From NCBI GenBank assembly GCA_964428355.1, contig CAYRYU010000003.1, forward strand, positions 62,001 through 126,000: 64,000 nucleotides of DNA, written 5' to 3'. Position 1 is the stretch's first letter. Each line of letters starts with the position of its first letter. The notes under the pieces were generated by a model. It saw only the letters and a program-made list of their open reading frames with translations, made no database searches and was not told where the DNA came from. A program made the position numbers and the translations under genes. Shown here piece after piece: positions 51,506 through 59,462 of the stretch. Source of the DNA: CAYRYU01 sp964428355 (GTDB lineage Bacteria > Muiribacteriota > Ozemobacteria > Ozemobacterales > Ozemobacteraceae).

Positions 51506-51560
51506 CCCTGGGGCCAAGGTTCCTTGACCCTGGGGCCAAGATTCCTTTGCCCGGGGGCCC
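51503..51560. repeat. Short tandem repeat after the Hsp20 operon
   Basis: TTCCTTGACCCTGGGGCCAA is repeated about 2.5 times with a period of 22-23 bases and a decaying third copy. It begins on the stop codon. Confidence 0.7.
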
Positions 51561-52070
51561 ACTCACCCCCGCAGTTTCCCCCCAACGGACCGGCCACCCC
51601 CGGTCCGTTTCCCATTTTCTGTGCAAGGGCACCGAAAGCGGATCTGAAGAAAATCCGTGCCGAAGATTGTCACAGCTCACCGAGAACGTGCAAAAAAATC
51701 AACCGACGGAGGAAGGGATCGAGAACCAAGAATTTTCGCCACGGATAAACAGGATCAACACGGATTTTCCAAAAATCCAATCCGTGTCCATCCGTGAAAA
51801 TCCGTGGCAAGACCTTTCTTTGGCGATTTTTCCACAGCTTCCGAGACACAAAGATGGGGAAGTGAAGGAGGAAACCCTACCAAAATGACCTTTCCGCCTT
51901 TGTGCCTCCGCGCCTCGGCGGCATTCACTCGGCCAACAAACTTCGGAGTCCGAAAGCGGATTCCCTCAAAAGCCCGAAATGGGAAACGGTGAACGGACGA
52001 AAATCGTGAATCCCTTTTCCTTGGTGCCCTTGGTGACCTTTGTTACTTTGTGGTGACCTTCCAGGGTAAC
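51561..52070. repeat. Intergenic region with several imperfect inverted repeats
   Basis: No gene supported. One element at about 51736-51810 pairs GCCACGGATAAACAGG and AACACGGATTTTCC with AATCCGTGTCCATCCG and AATCCGTGGC. A second at about 51840-52065 carries GAGACACAAAGATGGGG, CTTTGTGCCTCCGCGCC and ACTTTGTGGTGACC. They resemble the elements at 5992, 15238 and 32214 in base content and placement. Confidence 0.55.
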
Positions 52071-54359
52071 TCAGGGAGAGGTGGGAGCAGCCGGTTTCGG
52101 AGCTTCCTGGCCGGCTTTTTCGCCGTAGACTCCGACCCGGTTCCTTCCCGAATGCTTGGCGTCGTAGAGAGCTTCGTCGGCGAACTTGATCATCTCGAGA
52201 GTCGACTCGGCCCCGGTTTGTGGGACAGAACTCACTCCAAGGCTGATCGTGACATGGAGCTCGCCCTTCGGGCCGGTCAGAGGCTGGGTTTCGACCTTCT
52301 GGCGCAAACGTTCCGCGAACTGGCGGGCGCCCTCGATTTCGGTTTCGGGAAGGATGATGACGAACTCTTCCCCACCGTATCTTGCCGCGACGTCCGTTTC
52401 GCGGATCGAAGCCCTCACGCACTTCGCGACCTCCCGGAGAACCAGGTCGCCGGTCTGGTGGCCCCAGGTGTCGTTGAACTTCTTGAAATGATCGATATCG
52501 GTCATCAGGAGCGAAAGCGGTTTGTCATAGCGCTTCGACCGGCGGAACTCCTCCTCGAGCTTGGACTGAAAATGGCGGTGGACGATCAACCCCGTCAGGC
52601 CGTCGATGGTGGCAAGGTTGAAAAGCCTCGCCTTCTCGATCACGACCGCGGCCTGGTTTGCCATCGTCAGCGCAAGCTGAAGGTCTTCCTGGTCGAACAG
52701 GCCCGCGGTCTTGTTCACGACGTTCATTACCCCGATTGGAGACTCCCTCACCGACAGGGGCACGCAGATGAGGGATTTGAGTCCGACGTTCGCGCTGGAA
52801 AGTGCCTCGAAATCTCTTTCCCGGGCGATGTCCGTGATCAGGCGCGAGGTCCCTCGGTGGAACACCTCCCCCGCGATACCTTCCCCGATCTTGAACTTCG
52901 ATTTCAGATCTGGATTGAACTCGGCCTTCCCTACGACCCCGAAGACTACGGATTCCTCGACGAGGCTTTCGTACCGTTCGTCCAGGAGCAGGATAGAACC
53001 TCGTTCCGCCCCCAGGGCCTGAACCGCGCGGGAAAGTATCGTATCGAGGGTCTTGGTGATGTCTCCCATGAAGTTCACGGCCTGGCTGACCTCGTTAACG
53101 ATCGAAAGTTCCCGCACCTTCTTCGCAAGCTCGCGGTTCCTGTCGCGGAGAGTAATGAACTGCTGCACGAGCCGGATGACGGTCCATTGGATGGGAAGCA
53201 TGATCAGAATCGGTGAGACTTCCAGGACCAGGTCGAAATTGAAACCGGCTACCGCTCCTCCAAGGTAGGAGATCAGGAAGCCGAGAGCGATCAGATTTCC
53301 GTACAATCCCGGGACCTTCCAGAGAATGAAGCTCAAAAGCCAGGCACAAAGGAAGATCGCGCCGGCACATTTCCGCGGGGAGAAGCGCCTGAGAATCCGG
53401 CCCGAAAGAATGTTCTGGATGAGGTTGGCGTGGATCTCGACGCCGTGCAGCGGGCCGAAGGGAGAGAACTTCCGGTCCTCGTGAAGGCCCAGGGCTCTCG
53501 TTCCGACCAGGACGATCTTGTCCTTGAAGGCCCCGGCCAGCGTCTTCCGGTCGAGGACGTCGGAGAAGCTGTATTCCTCATTGAAGATTTCCGGGCCAGC
53601 GAAATTCAAGAGGAAGGAGGAAAGTGGGATCGGATCGCTCATCCCCTCCCATCGTGTATAGACCGGCAACATTACCGATCCGAGCCGAACACCTTCGGGA
53701 TCGTTCACGATCGGCAGTCCGAGGATCTTCTGGGCGGCAACCAGTCCGATAGCGAAGTAGGTTTTCCCTTCGACTTCGTCGAAGAGCCTTAGGTTTCGAA
53801 CTACACCGTCCCGGTTGATCGCGGCATTGTCGACATCGATGAACCCTTCCCCCACCCCCGGGGAGCGGAGAACCCCCGTCGGATGGTTGACCGACTGCTG
53901 GACGACCACGTCCATCGTTTCGGTCGAAAGGACCTCCTTTTTCGAGAAGAAGATGGGAAGAACCGCGTTTCCGGCGCTGGCGAGGGCCTGTCCGAAGATC
54001 ACGTCGTCCTCGACACCTCTCAGGGACGGCTCATTGAACATGAAATCGAAAACGACAAGCTTCGCCCCGGCCTCGTTGAGGATATCAAGAAGGCGGGCAT
54101 GATAGGATCTTCTCCAAGGCCATGTTCCCAGTTTCTGGAGACATTCGTCGCTGATGGAAACGAGCGAGAGCTTGACCACTTGCGGAAGCCCGCCCCTGAT
54201 GTTGAAGCGCAGATCGATCAGGCGGTTCTCGATGGTCCCCAGGTAACCGTAGTAGAAGAGGCTCCCGAAGATGAGCCCGAACAAGGCACCCACCCACATT
54301 TCCCATGCGCGCAGGGATCTTCCCTGGCGGAAAATGGGGTTGCCGTTCTTCAAGGTCAC
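52071..54359 (-). CDS. CHASE2-GAF-GGDEF diguanylate cyclase (762 aa, GTG start)
   Basis: One membrane helix (about 22-42), then a CHASE2 sensor domain (about 45-330, FNIRGGLPQVVKLSLVSISDECLQKLGTWPW), then three membrane helices (about 335-405). A GAF domain follows (430-580), and a GGDEF domain with the active GGEEF at about 662-666. An intact inhibitory site, RETD, lies five residues before it, so feedback control by c-di-GMP is expected. The start is GTG, just after a terminator, without a ribosome site. It is the last gene of the 58905-52071 group. Confidence 0.9.
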   Translation of the reverse strand: MTLKNGNPIFRQGRSLRAWEMWVGALFGLIFGSLFYYGYLGTIENRLIDLRFNIRGGLPQVVKLSLVSISDECLQKLGTWPWRRSYHARLLDILNEAGAKLVVFDFMFNEPSLRGVEDDVIFGQALASAGNAVLPIFFSKKEVLSTETMDVVVQQSVNHPTGVLRSPGVGEGFIDVDNAAINRDGVVRNLRLFDEVEGKTYFAIGLVAAQKILGLPIVNDPEGVRLGSVMLPVYTRWEGMSDPIPLSSFLLNFAGPEIFNEEYSFSDVLDRKTLAGAFKDKIVLVGTRALGLHEDRKFSPFGPLHGVEIHANLIQNILSGRILRRFSPRKCAGAIFLCAWLLSFILWKVPGLYGNLIALGFLISYLGGAVAGFNFDLVLEVSPILIMLPIQWTVIRLVQQFITLRDRNRELAKKVRELSIVNEVSQAVNFMGDITKTLDTILSRAVQALGAERGSILLLDERYESLVEESVVFGVVGKAEFNPDLKSKFKIGEGIAGEVFHRGTSRLITDIARERDFEALSSANVGLKSLICVPLSVRESPIGVMNVVNKTAGLFDQEDLQLALTMANQAAVVIEKARLFNLATIDGLTGLIVHRHFQSKLEEEFRRSKRYDKPLSLLMTDIDHFKKFNDTWGHQTGDLVLREVAKCVRASIRETDVAARYGGEEFVIILPETEIEGARQFAERLRQKVETQPLTGPKGELHVTISLGVSSVPQTGAESTLEMIKFADEALYDAKHSGRNRVGVYGEKAGQEAPKPAAPTSP

Positions 54360-54364
54360 GATGG

Positions 54365-54400
54365 TAGAAAAAGGAGGGGCGCGAGCTTCCCCGCGCCCCT
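54365..54400 (-). terminator. Rho-independent terminator between the TPR gene and the GGDEF gene
   Basis: On the minus strand AGGGGCGCG, loop, CGCGCCCCT form a 9-bp stem followed by CCTTTTTCT. It lies after the stop at 54412 and overlaps the leader of the GGDEF gene, so it could act as an attenuator. Confidence 0.75.
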
Positions 54401-54411
54401 GCCAGGTTCGT

Positions 54412-55503
54412 TCACTTCGAAAGGGGATTCAGCTGCGAAAGCTGGGCACGGAGCTTCTTCATTTCCCGGAATGTTTCGTGGAACTCCTTTTCGGAGCGGG
54501 GATAGAGCTTCAACGCCTCCTTGAAATTCTTCAGGGCCTTGTCGATCTGGCCACGATCGCGGAACCGTGAGGCTCGCGAATGATAGAGACCCGCAAGCTT
54601 TTTCCGGGCGGACAGGAACTTGTCCTCGTAGATGTTCCCCCCGCCATACGCCGGAGAAAGCGGATCGGTCATCGTGAATGAGGAATAGAGATCGAGGGCT
54701 TCCTCGTAATCCTTGATGGCCTGACTCCACAACTCGGGCGACTCGAACTCTTCGGAATCCTCGATTTCCTTGTTGCTAAGCTTCCCGGAGAGGCTGTCCT
54801 TGATCTGGTCGAAGAAGGCCCGGTAGACATGGTCATCCTCGTCGACGAGAAGCTGGGCTCTTTTCAAAAGCGAAAAGGCCAGCTGGTACTTGCCGGCGAT
54901 GGAGGCCCGGTTGATCTTCGTCAGATACGGTTTCACGAGGTGCCGGCGGCATTCCCGCATCACCCCGTGCACATACTCGACATATCGGTGGGTGAGGGGA
55001 AGGTTTCCGAGACCCTTGAGGGCTTCCTGGTATTCGAGGATGGCTTCCCCGTAGTTTCCGGCTTTCCGGAAATCATCCCCCCGGTCCACGTAGGGGGTGA
55101 TTTCGGAATAGATCTGGAAATCCTGGTTCTTGACCCTGGCCCTGTCCAATAGGGATTTCGCTTCTTCCAGGAAGGTCAGATCAGTTTCGGCCGCGAGATT
55201 GATGGCTTCCTCGAACTCCTCCACGGCCCGCGCGAAATCCTTTTGTTTGAGGGCGTTGAGGCCCCATGTGCGGTGGGTTCGCGCCAGCTGGGCGCTGACT
55301 TCGGTAAGCTTGGTCTGGATGGACTTTTCCAGATCCAGGTCGGTCTGTTTAAGGGGAGTCCCGTTGGGGTCCTGCTTAACACGGGTGAACAACTCCAGTG
55401 CCTTGGCGAAGCAGATTTTCGCTTCCCCCCACTTCGAGTTCTGGAGGTTGCTATCTCCGTCTTTTTCGAATGTCTTGATCAGTGCCCGGACTTCAATGTT
55501 CAT
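54412..55503 (-). CDS. Cytoplasmic TPR-like protein (363 aa)
   Basis: Helical repeats of TPR type run through the whole protein (WGEAKICFAKALELFTRV; LKQKDFARAVEEFEEAINLAAETD; YGEAILEYQEALKGL; DRGQIDKALKNFKEALKLYPRSE). No signal peptide. AAAGGAGTGGAAA precedes the ATG, and the start overlaps the previous gene by 11 bases. It probably acts as a protein adaptor within the four-gene group; the partner is unknown. Confidence 0.8.
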   Translation of the reverse strand: MNIEVRALIKTFEKDGDSNLQNSKWGEAKICFAKALELFTRVKQDPNGTPLKQTDLDLEKSIQTKLTEVSAQLARTHRTWGLNALKQKDFARAVEEFEEAINLAAETDLTFLEEAKSLLDRARVKNQDFQIYSEITPYVDRGDDFRKAGNYGEAILEYQEALKGLGNLPLTHRYVEYVHGVMRECRRHLVKPYLTKINRASIAGKYQLAFSLLKRAQLLVDEDDHVYRAFFDQIKDSLSGKLSNKEIEDSEEFESPELWSQAIKDYEEALDLYSSFTMTDPLSPAYGGGNIYEDKFLSARKKLAGLYHSRASRFRDRGQIDKALKNFKEALKLYPRSEKEFHETFREMKKLRAQLSQLNPLSK

Positions 55504-57487
55504 TTTCCACTCCTTTGTGAGAGGTTGAAGTTGTTTTTCCGTCGGAATTGCGCTTAATCACCTTGGCCGCCTTTTCGGAATCGAAGAAATCGATCCCTTC
55601 CTTTTCCGTGGAATCGAGCTGTTCATACTCCTTTGCGGCCTGATCGAAGTTCTTCTGACGGTAATGGATGTAGCCCAGGAGGGACCGACCTTCGGTGTTC
55701 CCGGGATCGAAAGAGAGAAACTTGTTGGCCGCGGCTTCCGCTTCGGAATAATCCTCGAGCTGGACGTGAAGGAGAGTCAGATCCCACCAGAGTTTCGGTT
55801 CCCGGGGGTATTCGGTGGCGAGGAACCGGAAATCGGCCAGGGCCGGTTTGAAATGCCCATCCGCCATGCGTCGCTTCGCCCGCTGGTAGACGGGATCGTC
55901 GGAGATTTCCCCATTGGCCCGGGAAGAGGTCCGGGCAGGTTTTTCTCCCGCTCCGCCCGCGGAATCGGTTTTCGTTCCACTCGTTGCGGGCTTCGCACGC
56001 GATTTCGCGGGTTCCGGGCCTGCTTGTTTCTTCTCGCCTGCCTGTCGTGCAAAGGCGACCAGTCTCTTCATGTCGGGAATCCTGGAAGATCGGGGAAAGG
56101 TGTTCAGGAATACCTCGCCCCATTCGACCACCGAGGGATAGACTCCGAGCTTCGCGCGCAACCGGATTGCCTGGAAGTAAGCCTTCTCGACGAGCTTGGA
56201 TTTCGGGCATTCGGTGAGGATGAGGTCGAAGGTCTTGCATGCGGCGAGGAACTCCCCGAATTGGAGGGTGGCTTCCGCCATCCTGAAGAGAACCTCGTCC
56301 TTGTCGGAAGGATTCTTTTCGGTCGCCAGATACTGTTGGTCCTTGAGGATTTCCGTTGCAAGCGACTCACGATCATCCTGGGAAGCGGAAGGGAAATCCA
56401 GAAGATCCGCGATCGCGACTGGGGCGGGAGCAGGAGTGGGTTGCCGTTCTTTCGGAGCCGGGGCGCGGGCCACCGACTTCGGAGCAGGAGGTTCCGGGGC
56501 GGGAACGGCCGTGGATGAGGGTTCAGCAGTGGAGCCCGATTTAGGGGCAGCAACTGAAGCCGAAGGGACCTGGCCCGTCCTCGCCTGAGCGCGTTTTTCC
56601 CTCGACTTCACGGGAGGGGCCTGGGGTTTTTCGGAAGGAGAAGGGGCCGAAGAAGGTGCGGGGGAAGGGAGGTCGGGGATGGTTGCCCGGGCTTCCTGAG
56701 CGGCTCCCTTCGCCGAAGAGGAAGAACCGGCACTCTCCTCGGCCTGTGCCTTTTCTTCCGGCTCGGACTGAACAGGTTGCCGCGGAAGGGTCTTCCCAGG
56801 CACAACCCTGGCCAGCTTTTGCGGTCTGGCTTGAACCGAAGAATCCGACACTTCAGGGTTTGCCTGGGGTTCCTCGGGAGCTGCCTCGGGGCCAGATTTC
56901 CTTGGTGCGAGGGAATGCATCGGAAGATTGGGGTCGGAATTCTCGGGAAGAGCTATCTCCGAACCTCCGGTCTTGAGGAGAGCCCTTGCCAGTTCCGCGA
57001 AAGGGCTCGATGGATAGCGGGAAAGCATACTCCGACAGGATTTCCTCATCGACTCGGCGTTTCCCAACTTCGAATAGCACTGGGCTATCCGGTAAAGGGC
57101 TTCGGCCGAGTTCTCATCGTCGGTTTCCGAATCGAGAATTTCGGAAAAAATATCGCGGGCTCGCGCGGGCTGGCCCGCTTCCATCAGGCAGTCCCCGAGC
57201 ATGAAGCGGGCGAGATTCTTCTGAACGGGCCCAGTCCCGAGCTCGACTGCTTCCCGGAGCTTTTCGATGGCGGGGGAAAGTTTTCCCAGGGTTCTGAGTT
57301 TCAGGGCTTCGGACATCAGGTCGGTGGCAGGTCTTCCCGCCGCATCGAGGGCAGAGGAAAGGCACAGGATCAACAGGAAAGACACAATGACCGAAACAAG
57401 CGGGAAATTGCTTCGCCTTCGGCGGGCTGAAGGGGATGTTTTTCCCGTCAGGGGCAAACGTTTCCGGACAGAGGTGAGGGATCTCAT
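55493..57487 (-). CDS. Exported TPR protein with a long Pro/Ala/Ser-rich central linker (664 aa)
   Basis: A membrane anchor or signal (FPLVSVIVSFLLILCLSSALDAAG) is followed by TPR units (about 55-170: LRTLGKLSPAIEKLREAVELG; ALYRIAQCYSKLGNAESMRKSC). A 190-residue linker of Pro, Ala, Ser and Glu follows (about 180-370), then more TPR units (375-490, 545-635). The plan resembles periplasmic tethers spanning the cell wall. Its start overlaps the Cache-protein stop by four bases, and its end overlaps the cytoplasmic TPR gene. Confidence 0.8.
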   Translation of the reverse strand: MRSLTSVRKRLPLTGKTSPSARRRRSNFPLVSVIVSFLLILCLSSALDAAGRPATDLMSEALKLRTLGKLSPAIEKLREAVELGTGPVQKNLARFMLGDCLMEAGQPARARDIFSEILDSETDDENSAEALYRIAQCYSKLGNAESMRKSCRSMLSRYPSSPFAELARALLKTGGSEIALPENSDPNLPMHSLAPRKSGPEAAPEEPQANPEVSDSSVQARPQKLARVVPGKTLPRQPVQSEPEEKAQAEESAGSSSSAKGAAQEARATIPDLPSPAPSSAPSPSEKPQAPPVKSREKRAQARTGQVPSASVAAPKSGSTAEPSSTAVPAPEPPAPKSVARAPAPKERQPTPAPAPVAIADLLDFPSASQDDRESLATEILKDQQYLATEKNPSDKDEVLFRMAEATLQFGEFLAACKTFDLILTECPKSKLVEKAYFQAIRLRAKLGVYPSVVEWGEVFLNTFPRSSRIPDMKRLVAFARQAGEKKQAGPEPAKSRAKPATSGTKTDSAGGAGEKPARTSSRANGEISDDPVYQRAKRRMADGHFKPALADFRFLATEYPREPKLWWDLTLLHVQLEDYSEAEAAANKFLSFDPGNTEGRSLLGYIHYRQKNFDQAAKEYEQLDSTEKEGIDFFDSEKAAKVIKRNSDGKTTSTSHKGVENEH

Positions 57488-58905
57488 GCTTCAGTACCTT
57501 CCTCGATGGATGCCAGAATGATATCGACCGTATAATACAACAGATACAATCCGATTGCGGCCAGAATCACTCCGTTCATTACGGATTTCCACCACGAGGC
57601 AGAAAGCTCTGAAACCGGGGCAAGGAAGAGGATTCCCCACCCGGGAAGGTTGGCGGGGTCGGCCTTCTTCAGGTTCCGGAACGCGGCAAAATACGAGATC
57701 CCGTTCCAGCGGAGTTCCCGGAAACCCTCCTCACCTTTCAGAACTTCCCCGATTACGGGATTCGATCGGGAGACATTTACCTGGGTGACGACCATGGAAA
57801 TCTTCGGATGTGCGATCACCGTTCCCTCCTCGTCGACCACCAGCAGGTGGGAAGCGGGCGAAATTTTCAGACGGGTCGCGATTTCGCTGAGAAATGAAAG
57901 ATCGACCTGGGAACTCAGGACTCCGAAGGGGATCCGGTCTTCGTTTCGGAGCGGAACCGCAGCCTGCCACAGGGGCCTGCCCAGTCCCTCGTCGAAGGTC
58001 ACGGGACCGCAAAGGAAGGGGCGCCCTTCCCGGGCGGAATTTACCATCCAGTTCGAGAGGAACTGGAGTGGTTCACCGATCTCGGTTGCCTCGGCGATGG
58101 TTTTTCCCTCGAGAGTCTTTACCGAAAGCGACCGGATGAGGTCCCGGTCGTTCAGGCTGGCGATCAGGACGCGACGGGCTTCGACGACGTCCGAAACCAC
58201 CGAGGTTCCCAACAGAAATGCGGAATCGAGGAAAACCGCGGTTCGTATCATCGTTTCCGTGGGAATCGACCATGACTCCCGGAACTCACGGAACCATCGC
58301 CCCAGAAAAACCGGAACCTTGGTGGGCGCAGCAAGGCTGGTAATTTCGGGAACCATTCCCGGGAGGACCTCTGGCTCTTCTTCGGCTTGCGCCCCCCCGG
58401 AGATTCCCCTCCAGAAATCCTGGGCGATTCCGAAGAAACCGATCGAGAAGAGGATTCGCCGGCCCGCAGCCATGAAGATTTCCTGGAACATCGTGAGGTC
58501 CTGGAAGGAGCTCATCGTCTGGAGATCGATCGCATCGAACCGCCCCCCAACGGAATCCGCCGCCTCCTCGAGCCGGGAAAGGACTTCCCGGACAAGAGGG
58601 GAGAGAACTCCAGCCTGGGTGGTCTGCCGAAACGACGGCATATGGGAAAGCAGCCTGAGGGTGTCCCGGACTCCCCCGAGACCCCTGGAAATATCGTCGA
58701 CGGCGAGATCGGTGATTGCGGAAAGCTCCCGGGAAGCGGTCTTGGTCGAATCCTCGCGGTCCCTGACGATGCTGTCGTATGTAACATACAGGATCAGGAG
58801 GGCTGAAACGTAACCAATCACCTGTATCAGCAAGGCGATGTCGAACGGCTTTTCGGGAGGTTGTCCGGATGTGGGAGTCTTGACCTGGGATTTCGACTCG
58901 CTCAT
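57484..58905 (-). CDS. Double-Cache-type membrane sensor without an output domain (473 aa)
   Basis: Membrane helix 1 is at about 22-46, a large periplasmic domain at 50-435, and helix 2 at 440-466; only a few residues follow. The periplasmic part ends in a dCache-like unit (FGVLSSQVDLSFLSEIATRLKISPASHLLVVDEEGTVIAHP; WGILFLAPVSELSA), a small-molecule-sensing fold of chemoreceptors and cyclases. The signalling domain one expects after helix 2 is missing, so output must pass to a partner such as the TPR or GGDEF protein encoded downstream. A leaderless promoter sits upstream. Confidence 0.82.
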   Translation of the reverse strand: MSESKSQVKTPTSGQPPEKPFDIALLIQVIGYVSALLILYVTYDSIVRDREDSTKTASRELSAITDLAVDDISRGLGGVRDTLRLLSHMPSFRQTTQAGVLSPLVREVLSRLEEAADSVGGRFDAIDLQTMSSFQDLTMFQEIFMAAGRRILFSIGFFGIAQDFWRGISGGAQAEEEPEVLPGMVPEITSLAAPTKVPVFLGRWFREFRESWSIPTETMIRTAVFLDSAFLLGTSVVSDVVEARRVLIASLNDRDLIRSLSVKTLEGKTIAEATEIGEPLQFLSNWMVNSAREGRPFLCGPVTFDEGLGRPLWQAAVPLRNEDRIPFGVLSSQVDLSFLSEIATRLKISPASHLLVVDEEGTVIAHPKISMVVTQVNVSRSNPVIGEVLKGEEGFRELRWNGISYFAAFRNLKKADPANLPGWGILFLAPVSELSASWWKSVMNGVILAAIGLYLLYYTVDIILASIEEGTEA

Positions 58906-58912
58906 GGCGATT

Positions 58913-58941
58913 TTTCTAAAGTCCCCGCAAAAAAGTGTCGA
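58913..58941 (-). promoter_or_regulatory. Promoter of the Cache-TPR-TPR operon, leaderless
   Basis: On the minus strand TCGACA (58936-58941), 17-base spacer, TAGAAA (58913-58918), then seven bases to the ATG. No ribosome site. Confidence 0.55.
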
Positions 58942-58988
58942 TACCTATTATAGAAAAGCCGAATTTGCGTTACGAAGGAGGAAACTGT

Positions 58989-59123
58989 ATGTTGTGCCCC
59001 CAATGCAGCGCTCCGATGGTCCAGAAAACTCATGCAGGTCGCCAGTCTCCCTATTTCACGTTGAACTGCACCCACTGCAAATTCATCATCTTCTACCGGG
59101 GCCAGATCCAGGCTGAGGACTGA
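58989..59123 (+). CDS. Mini zinc-ribbon protein (44 aa)
   Basis: A short protein with two Cys pairs (CPQC at residues 3-6 and CTHC at about 27-30) spaced as in zinc ribbons, preceded by a perfect ribosome site (AAGGAGGAAACTGT). The family is a generic rubredoxin-like/zinc-ribbon fold. Its role is unknown. It lies just upstream of the third accessory pseudopilin triad, with a 340-base gap, so a functional link is uncertain. Confidence 0.7.
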   Translation: MLCPQCSAPMVQKTHAGRQSPYFTLNCTHCKFIIFYRGQIQAED

Positions 59124-59462
59124 AGTCCGGGTCTTTCCGGTTTCCGAAGCTTTCGACCCGGTTCGCCGAGCTTTGCAGCAGGCTTTTTAAACCTGGACGA
59201 ACCATCCGATCTCCCCCGTATCGTACCCCAAACAGAGGAAAAAATCAACAATCCCTCCCCGAATCGGCCATCGGAAACCGGATTGCTTCGCCAACTTGGG
59301 CTCCCGGGCCGCGCGGGTTCGCAATGACCTGATACGGGCCATTTGGCATTCCCTTTTCCCAATAACTCCGCCTTCGATCCGAAACGATCGGGATGATTGA
59401 CACCCCGCCCGTGGGGATGCTACAAACAATGGACGGATCGGGATTTCGAGGAGAGGGGCGGC
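59124..59462. other. Intergenic region with a partial inverted repeat
   Basis: No gene is supported. GGATTGCTTCGCC near 59278 and GGTTCGCAATGAC near 59318 form an imperfect inverted repeat of a type common between genes in environmental genomes. No promoter stands out for the triad gene. Confidence 0.45.
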
